From Glandiceps talaboti (lineage: Eukaryota; Hemichordata; Enteropneusta; Spengelidae), in NCBI RefSeq assembly GCF_964340395.1, contig NC_135559.1, forward strand, positions 14,590,759-14,654,758: a stretch of 64,000 nucleotides of DNA. The letters are read 5' to 3'. Shown here piece by piece: positions 48,022 through 64,000 of this stretch. Both the position numbers and the translations under genes were made by a program. Under the pieces are notes generated by a model. The model did no database searches. It had not been told where the DNA came from and was given only the letters and a program-made list of their open reading frames with translations. Every line of letters begins with the position of its first letter. The first letter of the stretch is position 1.

Positions 48022-49611
48022 TTATATCTGATTAGCGGCCAAGTCAATCTTATAGAATTGATCACCATCAGATAGTGGTTTAAAAACACCTAGCCTTGTA
48101 TTCCTCCTCAAAGTAACATCATTGTCGCTTGCATTTGCAATTCTAATTGGGACCAAATCATTCTCAGTTTTAGCCAGTACACGTGCTGTTACTAAGCCGA
48201 GGTGACACAAAGATTTAATATTAGGCGTGGTGCCAAGTATTCCATCACCAACGTGAGATGGAAGCCGCGCAGATATAATACATTCTGATTTCGCGGGAAT
48301 TAAATATTTGTCAGCTGATCGCATGAATAACTTCGAACGAAGACGCAGTTTATTCTTGGCCATATCTATAATCGCTCTATGCATTTTCATGAAATCGACA
48401 CCTATGATTAGTGGCTTATTAAGATTGTCTACAAGGTGAGCTGGCATAAGGACACTACGATTATTTATAATAGCAGGAATATTAATTAAACCTCGAACTG
48501 GTAACCTACCACCTGAAGCTACTGTTATATAATCATGAGAAGACTTTACTATTTGTACACGTCTAAGTTCTGGTATTTCCTTCAATAATTTACTCGTAAC
48601 TACTGTAACTGAAGAACCTGTATCGACCAAAGCATTAACATTCTTACCATAAATCCTAACATTAATCAAATTGCTATTATGCATCTTATCTGTACTAATA
48701 CTGCTAAGCGTAGGTGAATTAATAGACAAGTTAGCATTACATGTATTACTATTTACATGTAACTGACGATCACTGTGCATTACACATGAAGGGCTAGTGT
48801 GTCCTGGCTTGTTACATAATCGACATACTGGTTCACCTGATCTGATCTGTTGACCTCCATAAGTTGGTCCATGTCTATTAGTCTTAAGTTCTCGAGAGTA
48901 TGGATCAGATTTGAAAGTGTTCTGTCTTACCGCATGACTTGTGAAATGTTGATCGTCCCTGTTTGGCTTGTCTTGTGATGTCATCTTCGAAATAAGCTGT
49001 TCATGTAGACGGGTATTCAAGTTGAGTGCGTCAGTAAGAGAGTCACATGTTTGCTGAAGGATGTCACGGTCGCTGGCCCCTGGATCCGATGTTGACTTTA
49101 CCACTCCCATTTTCCCTTGACCATCCAAATCCTGTACCATTTCTGCTAAACGTGCAAAATGCACTGCTTCTCTGAAGCTCGTTGGCTCTTTCAGAACAAC
49201 AGGTCCAAATAACGAACGTCTCATCCCCTGCAAAAAAATACTCAAGATTTCCTCGCCATTAATATCTCTACCATAACGACACAATATGTCCCTTACACGA
49301 GATGCATATTCTTCAATGTTCTCATCGTCACTTTGTTTGATTTTCTGCAAGTCTTGGTCCACCTTCCATCTTGGACCCCCATCTTGAAAACGCCCTATGA
49401 AAGCCTGTCGCACGTAAGCCCAGTTGACTGCAACGTTTTCTGGTAATGATACAAACCATCGTTCGGCCTCTCCAGTTAGCAATAGAGTGAAGGTATGCAA
49501 ACTTTGGTCATCGTTGTATCCTTTCAAACTAATAAAAGCATCGAATTTACAAAGCCATTTCTTCACTATTTCATCGCCTGTAAATTTGGGCGGCAATAGG
49601 TCAAGTCCCAT
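48022..49611 (-). CDS. gag-pro: Gag-protease polyprotein of the LTR element
   Basis: One intact 529-codon ORF starting at ATG 49609-49611. Residues about 18-115 form a Ty3/gypsy-type capsid (Retrotrans_gag) domain with FLTLLLTGEAERWF-like helix, FIGRF and EEYASRVRDIL. A CCHC zinc knuckle, C263-X2-C-X4-H-X4-C276, binds nucleic acid. The retropepsin part has VDTGSS at 329-334 (catalytic Asp330) and the partner strand LIIGVDFM near 401-408. After it comes the linker typical of the protease-RT junction (VPIRIAN then TRLGVFKPL), and the ORF stops. It would make particles and process Gag, but cannot reverse-transcribe. No frameshift or internal stop is present, consistent with a young, possibly still expressed copy. 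Confidence 0.95.
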   Translation of the reverse strand: MGLDLLPPKFTGDEIVKKWLCKFDAFISLKGYNDDQSLHTFTLLLTGEAERWFVSLPENVAVNWAYVRQAFIGRFQDGGPRWKVDQDLQKIKQSDDENIEEYASRVRDILCRYGRDINGEEILSIFLQGMRRSLFGPVVLKEPTSFREAVHFARLAEMVQDLDGQGKMGVVKSTSDPGASDRDILQQTCDSLTDALNLNTRLHEQLISKMTSQDKPNRDDQHFTSHAVRQNTFKSDPYSRELKTNRHGPTYGGQQIRSGEPVCRLCNKPGHTSPSCVMHSDRQLHVNSNTCNANLSINSPTLSSISTDKMHNSNLINVRIYGKNVNALVDTGSSVTVVTSKLLKEIPELRRVQIVKSSHDYITVASGGRLPVRGLINIPAIINNRSVLMPAHLVDNLNKPLIIGVDFMKMHRAIIDMAKNKLRLRSKLFMRSADKYLIPAKSECIISARLPSHVGDGILGTTPNIKSLCHLGLVTARVLAKTENDLVPIRIANASDNDVTLRRNTRLGVFKPLSDGDQFYKIDLAANQI

Positions 49612-49812
49612 TATGTGTTGTAAGTTGAAAAAGCGTTAATCATTAATACATCAGTGTTCATATAGTTACGGCAAACGAACATACTGGGTGCGGTCCATCA
49701 AGTTCAATCATACAACTGTTACAGTGTATTACTCAAGTGTCAATCGTTCATTTCGGAGTTCATTAGTTTCGGAGAATACAATGTCAGTTCAAGAACCAGA
49801 TACATGGCCAAG

Positions 49813-49831
49813 CCCCGGATTTACTCCACCA
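49813..49831 (-). other. Putative tRNA primer-binding site
   Basis: The minus strand reads TGGTGGAGTAAATCCGGGG one base after the 5' LTR. TGG is the complement of a tRNA 3' CCA. I cannot say from memory which tRNA it matches. Confidence 0.55.
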
Positions 49832-49832
49832 T

Positions 49833-50516
49833 TGAAACGCTGTTGATCGGCTTACTTTGCAGTTTATCGATATTGAATGTTCAAACGGGGAAGTACTCAC
49901 TCGCACTGCTGTTCCAATCGTCAGTCTGTTCCATTTAAGACTATAACGTTGAATTAGCCGACCAACTAGTTTCTTCTCAAACCATCTCTTCTACGAGGTA
50001 CCGTACCGACTTGGATTGTGTTGAGTAGAACTCACAACGAAACATACGTATCTGGTTCAACGAACGCCAAGCTAACCACTTGGTTGATTTTATTACATGA
50101 CCACTCTCCGTCTCCGCCTCTCCTCTCGAGATGGGCTAAAAACCCAACTTAAATACATTTCCAAGTTTACACAAAATCTCTATTCTTAGAGTATGACGTA
50201 TTCTTAAGTCTTATGATGAAAGACATCATCCGAGATCTAATATCCAATCATCTTCCCTAGATTAGTAATACAAGTTCATATCTCAAAGACCATAAAATAG
50301 TCATGTCATAATAAAACTTGTTGACAGTTCAATCGTACCTGGTACAAACAATTCAGAAACACCCCATGTAGAGATGTCAAAGACCTATGTTGTTACGCAA
50401 CGGAATGTCACTGTTTGTACAAAGTTTAAATGCTTTTTGACTTCAATTTAGAGTTCATAATGAAAATTTACCAAAATGTCCTAAATGGATATATTTTAGA
50501 TATGTGACTCGTAACA
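49833..50516 (-). repeat. 5' LTR
   Basis: 684 bp, identical to the 3' LTR. It acts as promoter for minus-strand transcription: TATA-like TATTTAAG at 50148-50155, with AATAAA about 55 bases downstream at 50088-50093. Confidence 0.95.
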
Positions 50517-50637
50517 CAAACACAATATTTCCTTGGAACAAACAGAATAATGAGTCATTGCTAATTCGCAATAATTATGTCAGATAGTATTGTGAAGAAA
50601 TAATGTGTATTATATTTTACTCGTTTGTTTTCTTTTA

Positions 50638-50638
<1 letters not shown>

Positions 50639-50715
<77 letters not shown>

Positions 50716-50800
50716 CGTCCGTCCGTCCGTCCGTCCGTCCGTCCGTCCGTCCGTCCGTCCGTCCGTCCGTCCGTCCGTCCGTCCGTCCGTCCGTCCGTCC

Positions 50801-50840
<40 letters not shown>
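50639..50840. repeat. (CTGT)18 (CCGT)23 (CTGT)9 nested microsatellite
   Basis: CTGT units at 50639-50710, pure CCGT at 50711-50802, CTGT again at 50803-50840. The inner block differs from the outer by one T-to-C change per unit. Confidence 0.98.
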
Positions 50841-52235
50841 GGCTCTGTCTCTGTCTGCGTGGCTGTCTCACCTTTTTTTAAATAAAATATTATATTCGTA
50901 CATCTGCAGAGGAATTCAGTTGACTAATCTAATAGATAGCAGAATGATTTACACTACATAGGCGGTCAAAATGTGAAGCACATGTCTGCATCTCAATTTG
51001 GATAATTCGCATTTCCATTCGAATGCTTCCTCAATACCAAAGACCGTCATATCAGAACTTAATGTTTCTACTGAATTTGAACTTGGTAGATGAGATACAC
51101 AATTGAAGTAGAATACATTGTCAAATTATTTTATTACTTAATTATTTAAAACAAATAGCAATTTCACATCTATATGGTTACGTAAAGGTTTCGAATAGGG
51201 AACTTGCAAACCCGCCATGTTGAATGCTGCTTCATGGGAAATGTGATAATAAATAGTAATCAATTAGTACTGTAGTCTGTAAACAATATTGTTTGTAACC
51301 ACGAATGATCAATTCATAGTTACCCTGACCAGTGTGGGAGATTTAGTTTATCAGTAGCTCCAGATTAGGTATTACAATAACCACAGATAATCGCACAGTC
51401 CTTTGCGTCTGAGCATGCTCAGTCTGGATTGCAAGTTCCCTATTGAAGTTGCACAAGTTGAGATTTTTACTCAAGTACAAATACACACATAAAGGCTTGA
51501 TTAAATTAGTTTTAGCTATACCATGTTGATGCCGATGCATGCCTTCTATTTTATCCTGGTAATGTTAGAACTGTTGATTGCATAGGAGGATTCTTCAACA
51601 TTTGCATACGTATAATAAATTATGTCATCGGATCGTTTATAAGTAACAGCAGGTTTGAGTTCAGTCAATCGCAAACTCAAGTGATCATGAATCATAAACA
51701 TTACTAAGATCCTTAAGTACTAAGCAGAATAATGTTGGTATGTTTTAATTATGCAACAAAAATTACACTCAAAAACCATTACTTTTAGAGTGACTAAAAA
51801 TTGAAACGAACTGCAGTTCATAATCTCTACGTGACATCTATTTCAGACACTTATACGATAACTCAATCGGGAAGTGGTGTTACAATAGAAAATCAGTGAT
51901 TGCGATAACGAGTGAGATAGGTTTACACCTTATTTGTTACAATCTTACGTGTTTCATAATGTTAGTGGTATATGATTTCCCTATTAGGCACTCTGCAATG
52001 TTTTATAGTGATATTGAATCTTTCGTACGACATAGCTTTTCGTAGTTCGTTGATATTGATGTGCAATTTCATGCTTTCTGGTTCTATTCATTTAATCACA
52101 ATCTTTGAACAATACGAGGGAATTGATTGATGTCTTCAAAATGATACATATGCGGTTGTCAAATGATATGTGCGGTTGTTAAAAGCAACTTCTTGTAGTC
52201 CTTTGCCAGCCGTATATGTTGTCCTAGAGAAATAT
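50841..52235. other. Non-coding interval
   Basis: No coding or repeat structure I can support. Confidence 0.4.
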
Positions 52236-52696
52236 TGCGTATGTATGTATGTATGTATGTATGTATGTATGTATGTATGTATGTATGTATGTATGTGTGT
52301 GTGTGTGTGCGCGTGCGCGTGTGTATGTATGTATGTATGTATGTATGTATGTATGTATGTATGTATGTATATATGCATGTATGTATGTATGCATGCATGT
52401 GTGTATGTGTGTATGTGTGTATGTGTGTATGTATGTATGTATGTATGTATGTATTTATGTATGTATGTATGCATGCATGCATGCATGCATGCATGTATGT
52501 ATGTATGTATGTATGTATGTATGTATGTATGTATGCATGTATGCATGTATGTATGCATGTATGCATGTATGTACGTACGTACGTATGTATGTATGTATGT
52601 ATGTATGTATGTATGTATGTATGCATGCATGCATGCATGCATGCATGTATGTATGTATGTATGTATGTATGTATGTATGTATGTATGTATGTATGT
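52236..52696. repeat. (GTAT)n/(GCAT)n/(GT)n microsatellite
   Basis: A 460-bp compound tetranucleotide tract with blocks of GTAT, GCAT, GTGT and short ACGT runs. Long ORFs in it are artefacts. Confidence 0.98.
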
Positions 52697-52783
52697 GCCT
52701 ACCTGCGCGCACGCGTGCGTACGCTTGTGATTTTAACCGACAAGAAAAGATTTTATTCCTTTAATAGGCAACATAAAAAATGA

Positions 52784-53068
52784 GTGTTTCTGATAACCCG
52801 GCCGACATTAGGTTGACCCCAAACGTTTTTTAAAACAAAAAAGGAAATTCTTTGTCTTCTTGACTTTCACGGACGTTTGTTTTCTTTCCCCAGCGATGTC
52901 TGTACATATTGCACCAGACTGTCACAGAACGGGTATTCTGACGGAAATTTTGTTTGTTTTGTGTCGAAGCAATATTTTTTTCAAAAATAAACACAATTAA
53001 AAATGAAATGATAATAGAATACCGACCTACCTACTCTATTTTCTGAGGCCGTGTTATCGGAACCATAC
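52784..53068 (+). mobile_element. MITE-like repeat, copy E
   Basis: Starts TGTTTCTGATAACCCGGCCG and ends with CCGACCTACCTACTC and GTGTTATCGGAACC. Its termini match copy D (40057-40428), with a different interior. Confidence 0.6.
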
Positions 53069-53277
53069 AAGTATTTTTGTTTCACCTTAATATAAATTGA
53101 CGACTATTAAAATACCACATGTCGTAAAAAGGAATTCAAAGCCCCTCTTCTTTAAATTTGTGACTGACAAAACTGTAAAATCAATCAAAGTGAAAATTTT
53201 CTTTACATTTTTAGGACAAATCATAAGTTTTTTTTGAACAGATCAATGCCTGATTGGTATACTCTCTGTCTATCAAA

Positions 53278-53615
53278 TGATTTACACCACGACGACATGC
53301 CATGGCTGAATAGAATGGACAGTAAAACACATCATGTACATGTACAATGATTTACAGTTAACATAAATGGATATATTGTAACAGTGTCACCGCCCTAATG
53401 TAACGTTTTGTATTGTGTTAACGGTATATATGTAGTCCTGATTACAATCAGGAAACTTGAAGTACATTAGTCAGCAACCATTATTGCAATGTTTATTTCT
53501 AGAATGAATACTCATATTTAGTCCAATCGTGTCCACGCGCTGGTATGATTCTCGCGCTCAATACTCCTTCATATATATTTAAAACAAATTTGTAAACGTA
53601 TATTTCCTGCTACAT
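53278..53615. repeat. Long inverted repeat, left arm
   Basis: About 338 bp matching, as reverse complement, 54118-54469 at roughly 90 percent by eye. Shared phrases include AATGGACAGTAAAACACATC, ACCGCCCTAATGTAACG and TTAGTCAGCAACCATTATTG. Confidence 0.92.
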
Positions 53616-54117
53616 GAAAACAGTGATTATACCACGCACGAGCCAAGTTGTACAAAAATATGGAATGCACACTCTGGTTGTTCTACGTCATGACAACACG
53701 CGCCCTTGTCACAACAACAAGGCCGGTCTACGTCACTGGCTGTGTTCGAAATATGAGTCAAAACGTTCGAAATTGTCATTTACTTTCCCTGATTTTGCGT
53801 TGATATTACTGGCCGCTGATATAATTATGTTACGCTCCAATATTTTTCTTCATTCAGCTGGAAAATATTGGTGACCTAAGGGTGTTTTCAGGACGAGTCG
53901 CTTTTTGGCTGAACGTTTCGGCCGAATGTTTTTGGTAGTTTATTTTGTTACATAAAGAAATTATTTCCTTAAAGAATAAGTGTTCGTGTGCATTGTAATA
54001 AAAATTCGTATACTGATCATCTTAGACATCAGTTACAGACCTCAAACCTTACGTTAAATTGTAGGATGGTGATATTTAAATTCTAGTTAAAAAATTTTTG
54101 GACAAATATTTGTTATA
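53616..54117. other. Spacer of the inverted repeat
   Basis: About 500 bp. Holds an 86-codon plus-strand frame (53614-53874) without recognised homology. No transposase motif is visible. Confidence 0.5.
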
Positions 54118-54469
54118 ATGTGGCAGGAAATATACCTTAAACTTTACAATTCTGTTGTAAATATATAAGAAACAGTACAGAGCGCGAGACTCATACCAGC
54201 GCGTGGAAATGTTTCGCCTTGCCATGAATACGAGTATTCATTCTAAAAATAAACATTGCAATAATGGTTGCTGACTAATGTACTTCAGGTTTCCTGATTG
54301 TAATCAGGACTACATGTATACCGTTAACACAATGCAAAACGTTACATTAGGGCGGTGATACTATTACAATATATCTACTTATGTCAATTGTAAATCATTG
54401 TACATGTACATGATGTGTTTTACTGTCCATTCTATTCAGCCATGGTATGTCGTCTTGGTGTAAACCATC
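54118..54469. repeat. Long inverted repeat, right arm
   Basis: Reverse-complement partner of 53278-53615. Both arms carry the short palindrome CCTGATT-AC/GT-AATCAGG. Together arms and spacer make a 1.2-kb foldback-like element. Confidence 0.92.
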
Positions 54470-55329
54470 TAATTAAAAGTTCCAGACAGTGAGTATAACA
54501 ATCATTCATTGTTCTGTGTAAGAAATGAATGATTTGTTTTGAAATAATAAAGAACATATTGTTGACTTTGAATTTACACTATGTTTATTAGGATTTACTG
54601 AATTCATTTTGATTAGTTAGTATTTTTTTATCGTAAAGACCAAAGGTTTTCATGCAGATTAAAATCACACGCGCGCGTGCAGGCAGGAAGACTGGAAGAC
54701 AGACAAAGTAACATTTTGATTACTACATGGTAGTATTGAATGTGTTTTAAGAAAGGAGAACTGTTTAAAATGGTGAGCTCGAATGTGTGATTAGATTTTG
54801 AAACAAAAGGGCTTGTAGAAAGGTTAGTACTAGTATTATGATTGAATACTTGCCAAAGGAACTATCATTTGAAAACATTTTAAGTTCAAGTCTGGTTTTA
54901 TCATCAATGATGCCTTTGCTTCATATCTTCATGACTAATTAAATACTACTTTTTCAACATATCTAAATGTGCAGTGATATTTTTTATTAATCTGATGAAT
55001 TTAATCTTTACGTCCTAGATAGTTTTGCGGACGGAGGTTGTACTGCGGAAGGACACGACTTTATCTATATCCGGGCCGTAAGGGTTTTATCATATACCCC
55101 ATGTAGTGGCGTGGCAGCATCATTTGAATCACATACTCACATAAATTGGCTGTGAAATATTTTTTATTCACAAAAACAGTGAAGAAATTAACAAAGGCAA
55201 ATATCTCTTTTTTTGTAGAATTTTGTTTGTGTTGGGAATTGCTCCCAGCGATTTTCTGTTATGCAGACATATACACACAAATACACACATTTGCTACAGA
55301 GATCCATTCAGGTTTGGGATTACGTGACA
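54470..55329. other. Non-coding interval
   Basis: Nothing recognised; ORF 55146-55451 overlaps the SINE body and is not supported. Confidence 0.35.
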
Positions 55330-55659
55330 GGGCTATGTTGCACGCTCCATATCACGATGCTGTGAAACTGTCAAGGCTTTCCCAAACAGTCCACAGGCTA
55401 TCCCAGAGTCACCCAGGCCAGGCAAACATAGCATCTGCGGGCTCCGTGTGAGTAATCGTCCCCGTCTTTTCGAGTCATTACTCCAGGAGTCCCCCAAATT
55501 CGAACTCGTCTTGTGAGTGAGATACGGCTGAGTGATACAGCCTACCCATCGAGTCTGTAGAACACTCACCCTGGGTTTGCGTCGGTCACAGAAAAATCCC
55601 CTGTTTCCAGTGGGATTCGAACCTGCTAATCCTGTGCGCTAACCATTACGCTACAGGGA
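55330..55659 (-). mobile_element. tRNA-derived SINE-like element
   Basis: The minus-strand head at 55597-55659 has a tRNA A box (TAGCGTAATGGTTAGCGC) and B box (GGTTCGAATCC). Its ends (TCCCTGT, ACAGGGG plus A) pair like an acceptor stem. The anticodon arm is missing, only 12 bases lie between the boxes, and there are five extra bases after the T arm. It is therefore not a working tRNA. The body to the left is GC-richer than the surroundings and has a second GAGTTCGAATTTG, B-box-like. The left end is not well defined. Confidence 0.5.
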
Positions 55660-55784
55660 ACGGTTACGAGCGAACGGATATGGATGAGTGCACCCTAATA
55701 TATTTAGGTAAAGTGTGCAGGGGCATGATGCCGAAAATTATTGCCTGGGTTCGATGCACATGCTCTCCATTGAATTACATAGGA

Positions 55785-56055
55785 AGAGATACTGGGTATA
55801 TACTAATTTCTGCTATTACATGGAGTATATACTAATCTCTGCTATTACATGGAGATACTGGGTATATGCTAATCTTTGCTATTACATGGAGATATACTGG
55901 GTTTACTAATCTCTGCTATTACATGGAGATAGTGGGTATATACTAATCTCTGGTATTACATGGAGATACTGGGTATATACTAATCTCTGCTATTACATGG
56001 AAATACTGGGTATAGCTAATCTCTGTTATTACATGGAGATACTTGGTATATGATA
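55785..56055. repeat. About 37-bp minisatellite, seven imperfect copies
   Basis: Units of the form TACTGGGTATATACTAATC, TCTGCTATTACATGGAGA, with indels between copies. Confidence 0.9.
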
Positions 56056-62335
<6,280 letters not shown>

Positions 62336-62393
62336 TGTACTTGTATGTATGTATGTATGTATGTATGTATGTATGTATGTATGTATGTATGTA

Positions 62394-62439
<46 letters not shown>

Positions 62440-62565
62440 CGCGCGCGTGCATGCATGCATGCATGCATGCATGCATGCATGTATGTATGTATGTATGTAT
62501 GTATGTATGTATGTATGTATGTATGTGTGTTGGTCTCCGTGTCTGTCTCTTTCTAACTTTCTGAC

Positions 62566-62636
<71 letters not shown>

Positions 62637-62668
62637 ATGTATGTATGTATGTCTGTCTGTCTGTCTCA
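62336..62668. repeat. (GTAT)n/(GT)n/(GCAT)n/(GTCT)n microsatellite
   Basis: Blocks of GTAT (62343-62400), GT, GCAT, GTAT, then a unique 40-bp break and GTCT to 62668. Long ORFs here are artefacts. Confidence 0.98.
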
Positions 62669-64000
62669 ACAGGAACACTATTAGTTCTCACGAATCTTGC
62701 TACATATATACACTTCGGTTTTGGAAACCATCCTTTAGATATTAATTAATCATTTGCATAAATAATTATTTTATTGTTTTGCAATATCTTCGAATAATTT
62801 GACACTTGCATTGATAATTATCAAAACATACGTGGCGCACATAATAATGATTGACAGTATTGATCCACAATTGTGCACATTATACACAATTGGCTCAGTG
62901 AATCACGGTTAATATGCAGTGCGCATTTACCTAACACACCTATTATAATTAATAATAAACATAACGCGCCATGCACAATTCAATACCATCACTTGACTTT
63001 AGTTTTGAGTCATCTCTTGACTTTAGTTTTTTGAAAGAATATGATTCAAAACGCTTGTACTTACATCAAAAACTAATTTCTAAAACTAAAAACCTGTGTG
63101 AACAAATGCTTTAGCAATATAATTTACTATTGAACACACAGTAGGCGGTTGTGATAAACAGCATTGTACAAATAGGAAATAGATAATTTTATTAAGAATT
63201 TTCTGAATTATCATCGACGTTCATGTGCGCAAGATACCTTGCTTTTGTGGTTGATGGTAACGATATTTATAATTGCATGATTAACACGATTGATATTTGC
63301 CGCATCGATCTTAATCATGTACCGAAACACACGCTCGTTTATACACTATGTTATCATGGTATTGTTTCACATTGGACTATTTCGTGTGTTTGTGGAACTT
63401 ATCAACAAAACTGCAATCTTAGGCAAACACTTTCATATTTTGGCAATATAGCCGGATAATAATCACAAGCGTTAAGTCAGTATTCATTCTGAATCATGTA
63501 AATGTCCAGTCGGCATATCAATAACATTAATTTGTTAAATCATCAATATATGAGCATTTGCATCTTCGAATTGGAAGGTTATTCGAACCATCAATACCAC
63601 CTCCCCTCCCCATCTCACATTGGATGGATAACAATCCAATCCTAATATAGTGCAATATGACTGTGACATGATTCGTTACTCCTTGACAACAAACAAGGAA
63701 ATATGTCATTTAATGGTTTTAACCATGGACAACATCATCTTAAATATGTATATTACATATTTTCAGCTTGCATTATATTATATATATTGAAAGTCCTTTC
63801 TGCGACTTTTGGGCCTAATGAATATCTGTTTCAAAACATTTCAGATATTATTGGACAATATATTACACTTTTCCTACAAAACACTACCATACACGTACAT
63901 AAGCATGCTTCGCCATAAAATATGGATTGCTGTTTCCAAAGATATTCGTTCTAAATAACGGGGTCATCAGTCTAACACCATGTAATTAGTTTGGAGAGAA
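62669..64000. other. Non-coding interval to window end
   Basis: No recognised features. Small frames at 63223-63459 and 63703-63918 have no supporting signals. Confidence 0.35.

Larger units (their letters stand above)
45429..50520 (-). mobile_element. Non-autonomous LTR retrotransposon (Ty3/gypsy type), Gag-protease only
   Basis: The element spans 45433-50516 (5084 bp), flanked by CAAA at 45429-45432 and 50517-50520 as a 4-bp target duplication. Two 684-bp LTRs are identical, offset by exactly 4400 bp. In the minus sense, the order is 5' LTR, primer-binding site, leader, gag-pro ORF, 1.9 kb without coding capacity, polypurine tract, 3' LTR. Reverse transcriptase, RNase H and integrase are absent; the ORF stops at the usual protease-RT linker. 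Identical LTRs mean a recent insertion, so the enzymes must have come from another element. Confidence 0.92.

Noticed and set aside
53614-53874. 86-codon ORF in the inverted-repeat spacer as a transposase
   Set aside because: No catalytic pattern or known similarity; too short.
55597-55659. Functional tRNA gene on the minus strand
   Set aside because: No anticodon arm and extra bases after the T arm; better read as a SINE head.

Overview
This is animal genomic DNA, not microbial. It is AT-rich and crowded with satellites, microsatellites and small transposons. Its few coding exons are short and bounded by GT-AG splice sites. The clearest are an exon with the Src-type SH2 start (104 bp, reading WYFGKITHKDAEKRLL) and exons resembling the N-terminal part of invertebrate G2E3/HECT-like proteins. 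There is also a Gag-protease retrotransposon of Ty3/gypsy type. An invertebrate metazoan is most likely; the phylum and species cannot be settled from the sequence. A 100-base run of N marks an assembly gap at 22705-22804.

Layout, left to right. 0.2-0.8 kb: probable exons of an unknown minus-strand gene. 1.2-2.4 kb: an unknown ORF with a 21-bp coding minisatellite, inside a 615-bp cassette duplicated at 29.7-30.8 kb. 4.8-14.45 kb: about 57 copies of a 169-bp satellite with a higher-order repeat of 17 monomers. 14.5-17.2 kb: old transposon-like repeats. 17.2-20.5 kb: a TATAC/GTATA array that switches strand many times. 22.1-29.6 kb: three minus-strand exons (start exon, UBZ-like zinc-finger exon, SH2 exon) in mutually compatible phase, separated by a 3.2-kb minisatellite of 35-bp units. 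29.75-31.5 kb: the second cassette copy, interrupted by a 455-bp inverted-repeat element with a clean TAGTA target duplication. 33.4-40.9 kb: two paralogous genes for small secreted cysteine-containing proteins, both on the minus strand. 41.0-41.8 kb: two long TA tracts around a perfect 36-bp-arm hairpin, then a TIR element with six copies of a palindromic motif. 45.43-50.52 kb: a 5.08-kb LTR retrotransposon with two identical 684-bp LTRs. It encodes only Gag and protease, so it is young and non-autonomous. 50.6-64 kb: mostly non-coding, with tetranucleotide microsatellites, a 1.2-kb inverted repeat, a tRNA-like SINE head and minisatellites.

Host coding content is small: at best one multi-exon gene with ubiquitin-binding and SH2-type parts, the pair of secreted-protein genes, and fragments of unknown genes. 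Most of the window is repeat biology. The points of greatest interest are the Gag-protease-only LTR element, the possible zinc-finger/SH2 exon combination, the secreted paralogue pair, the satellite higher-order repeat, and the filled/empty-site pair formed by the duplicated cassette.
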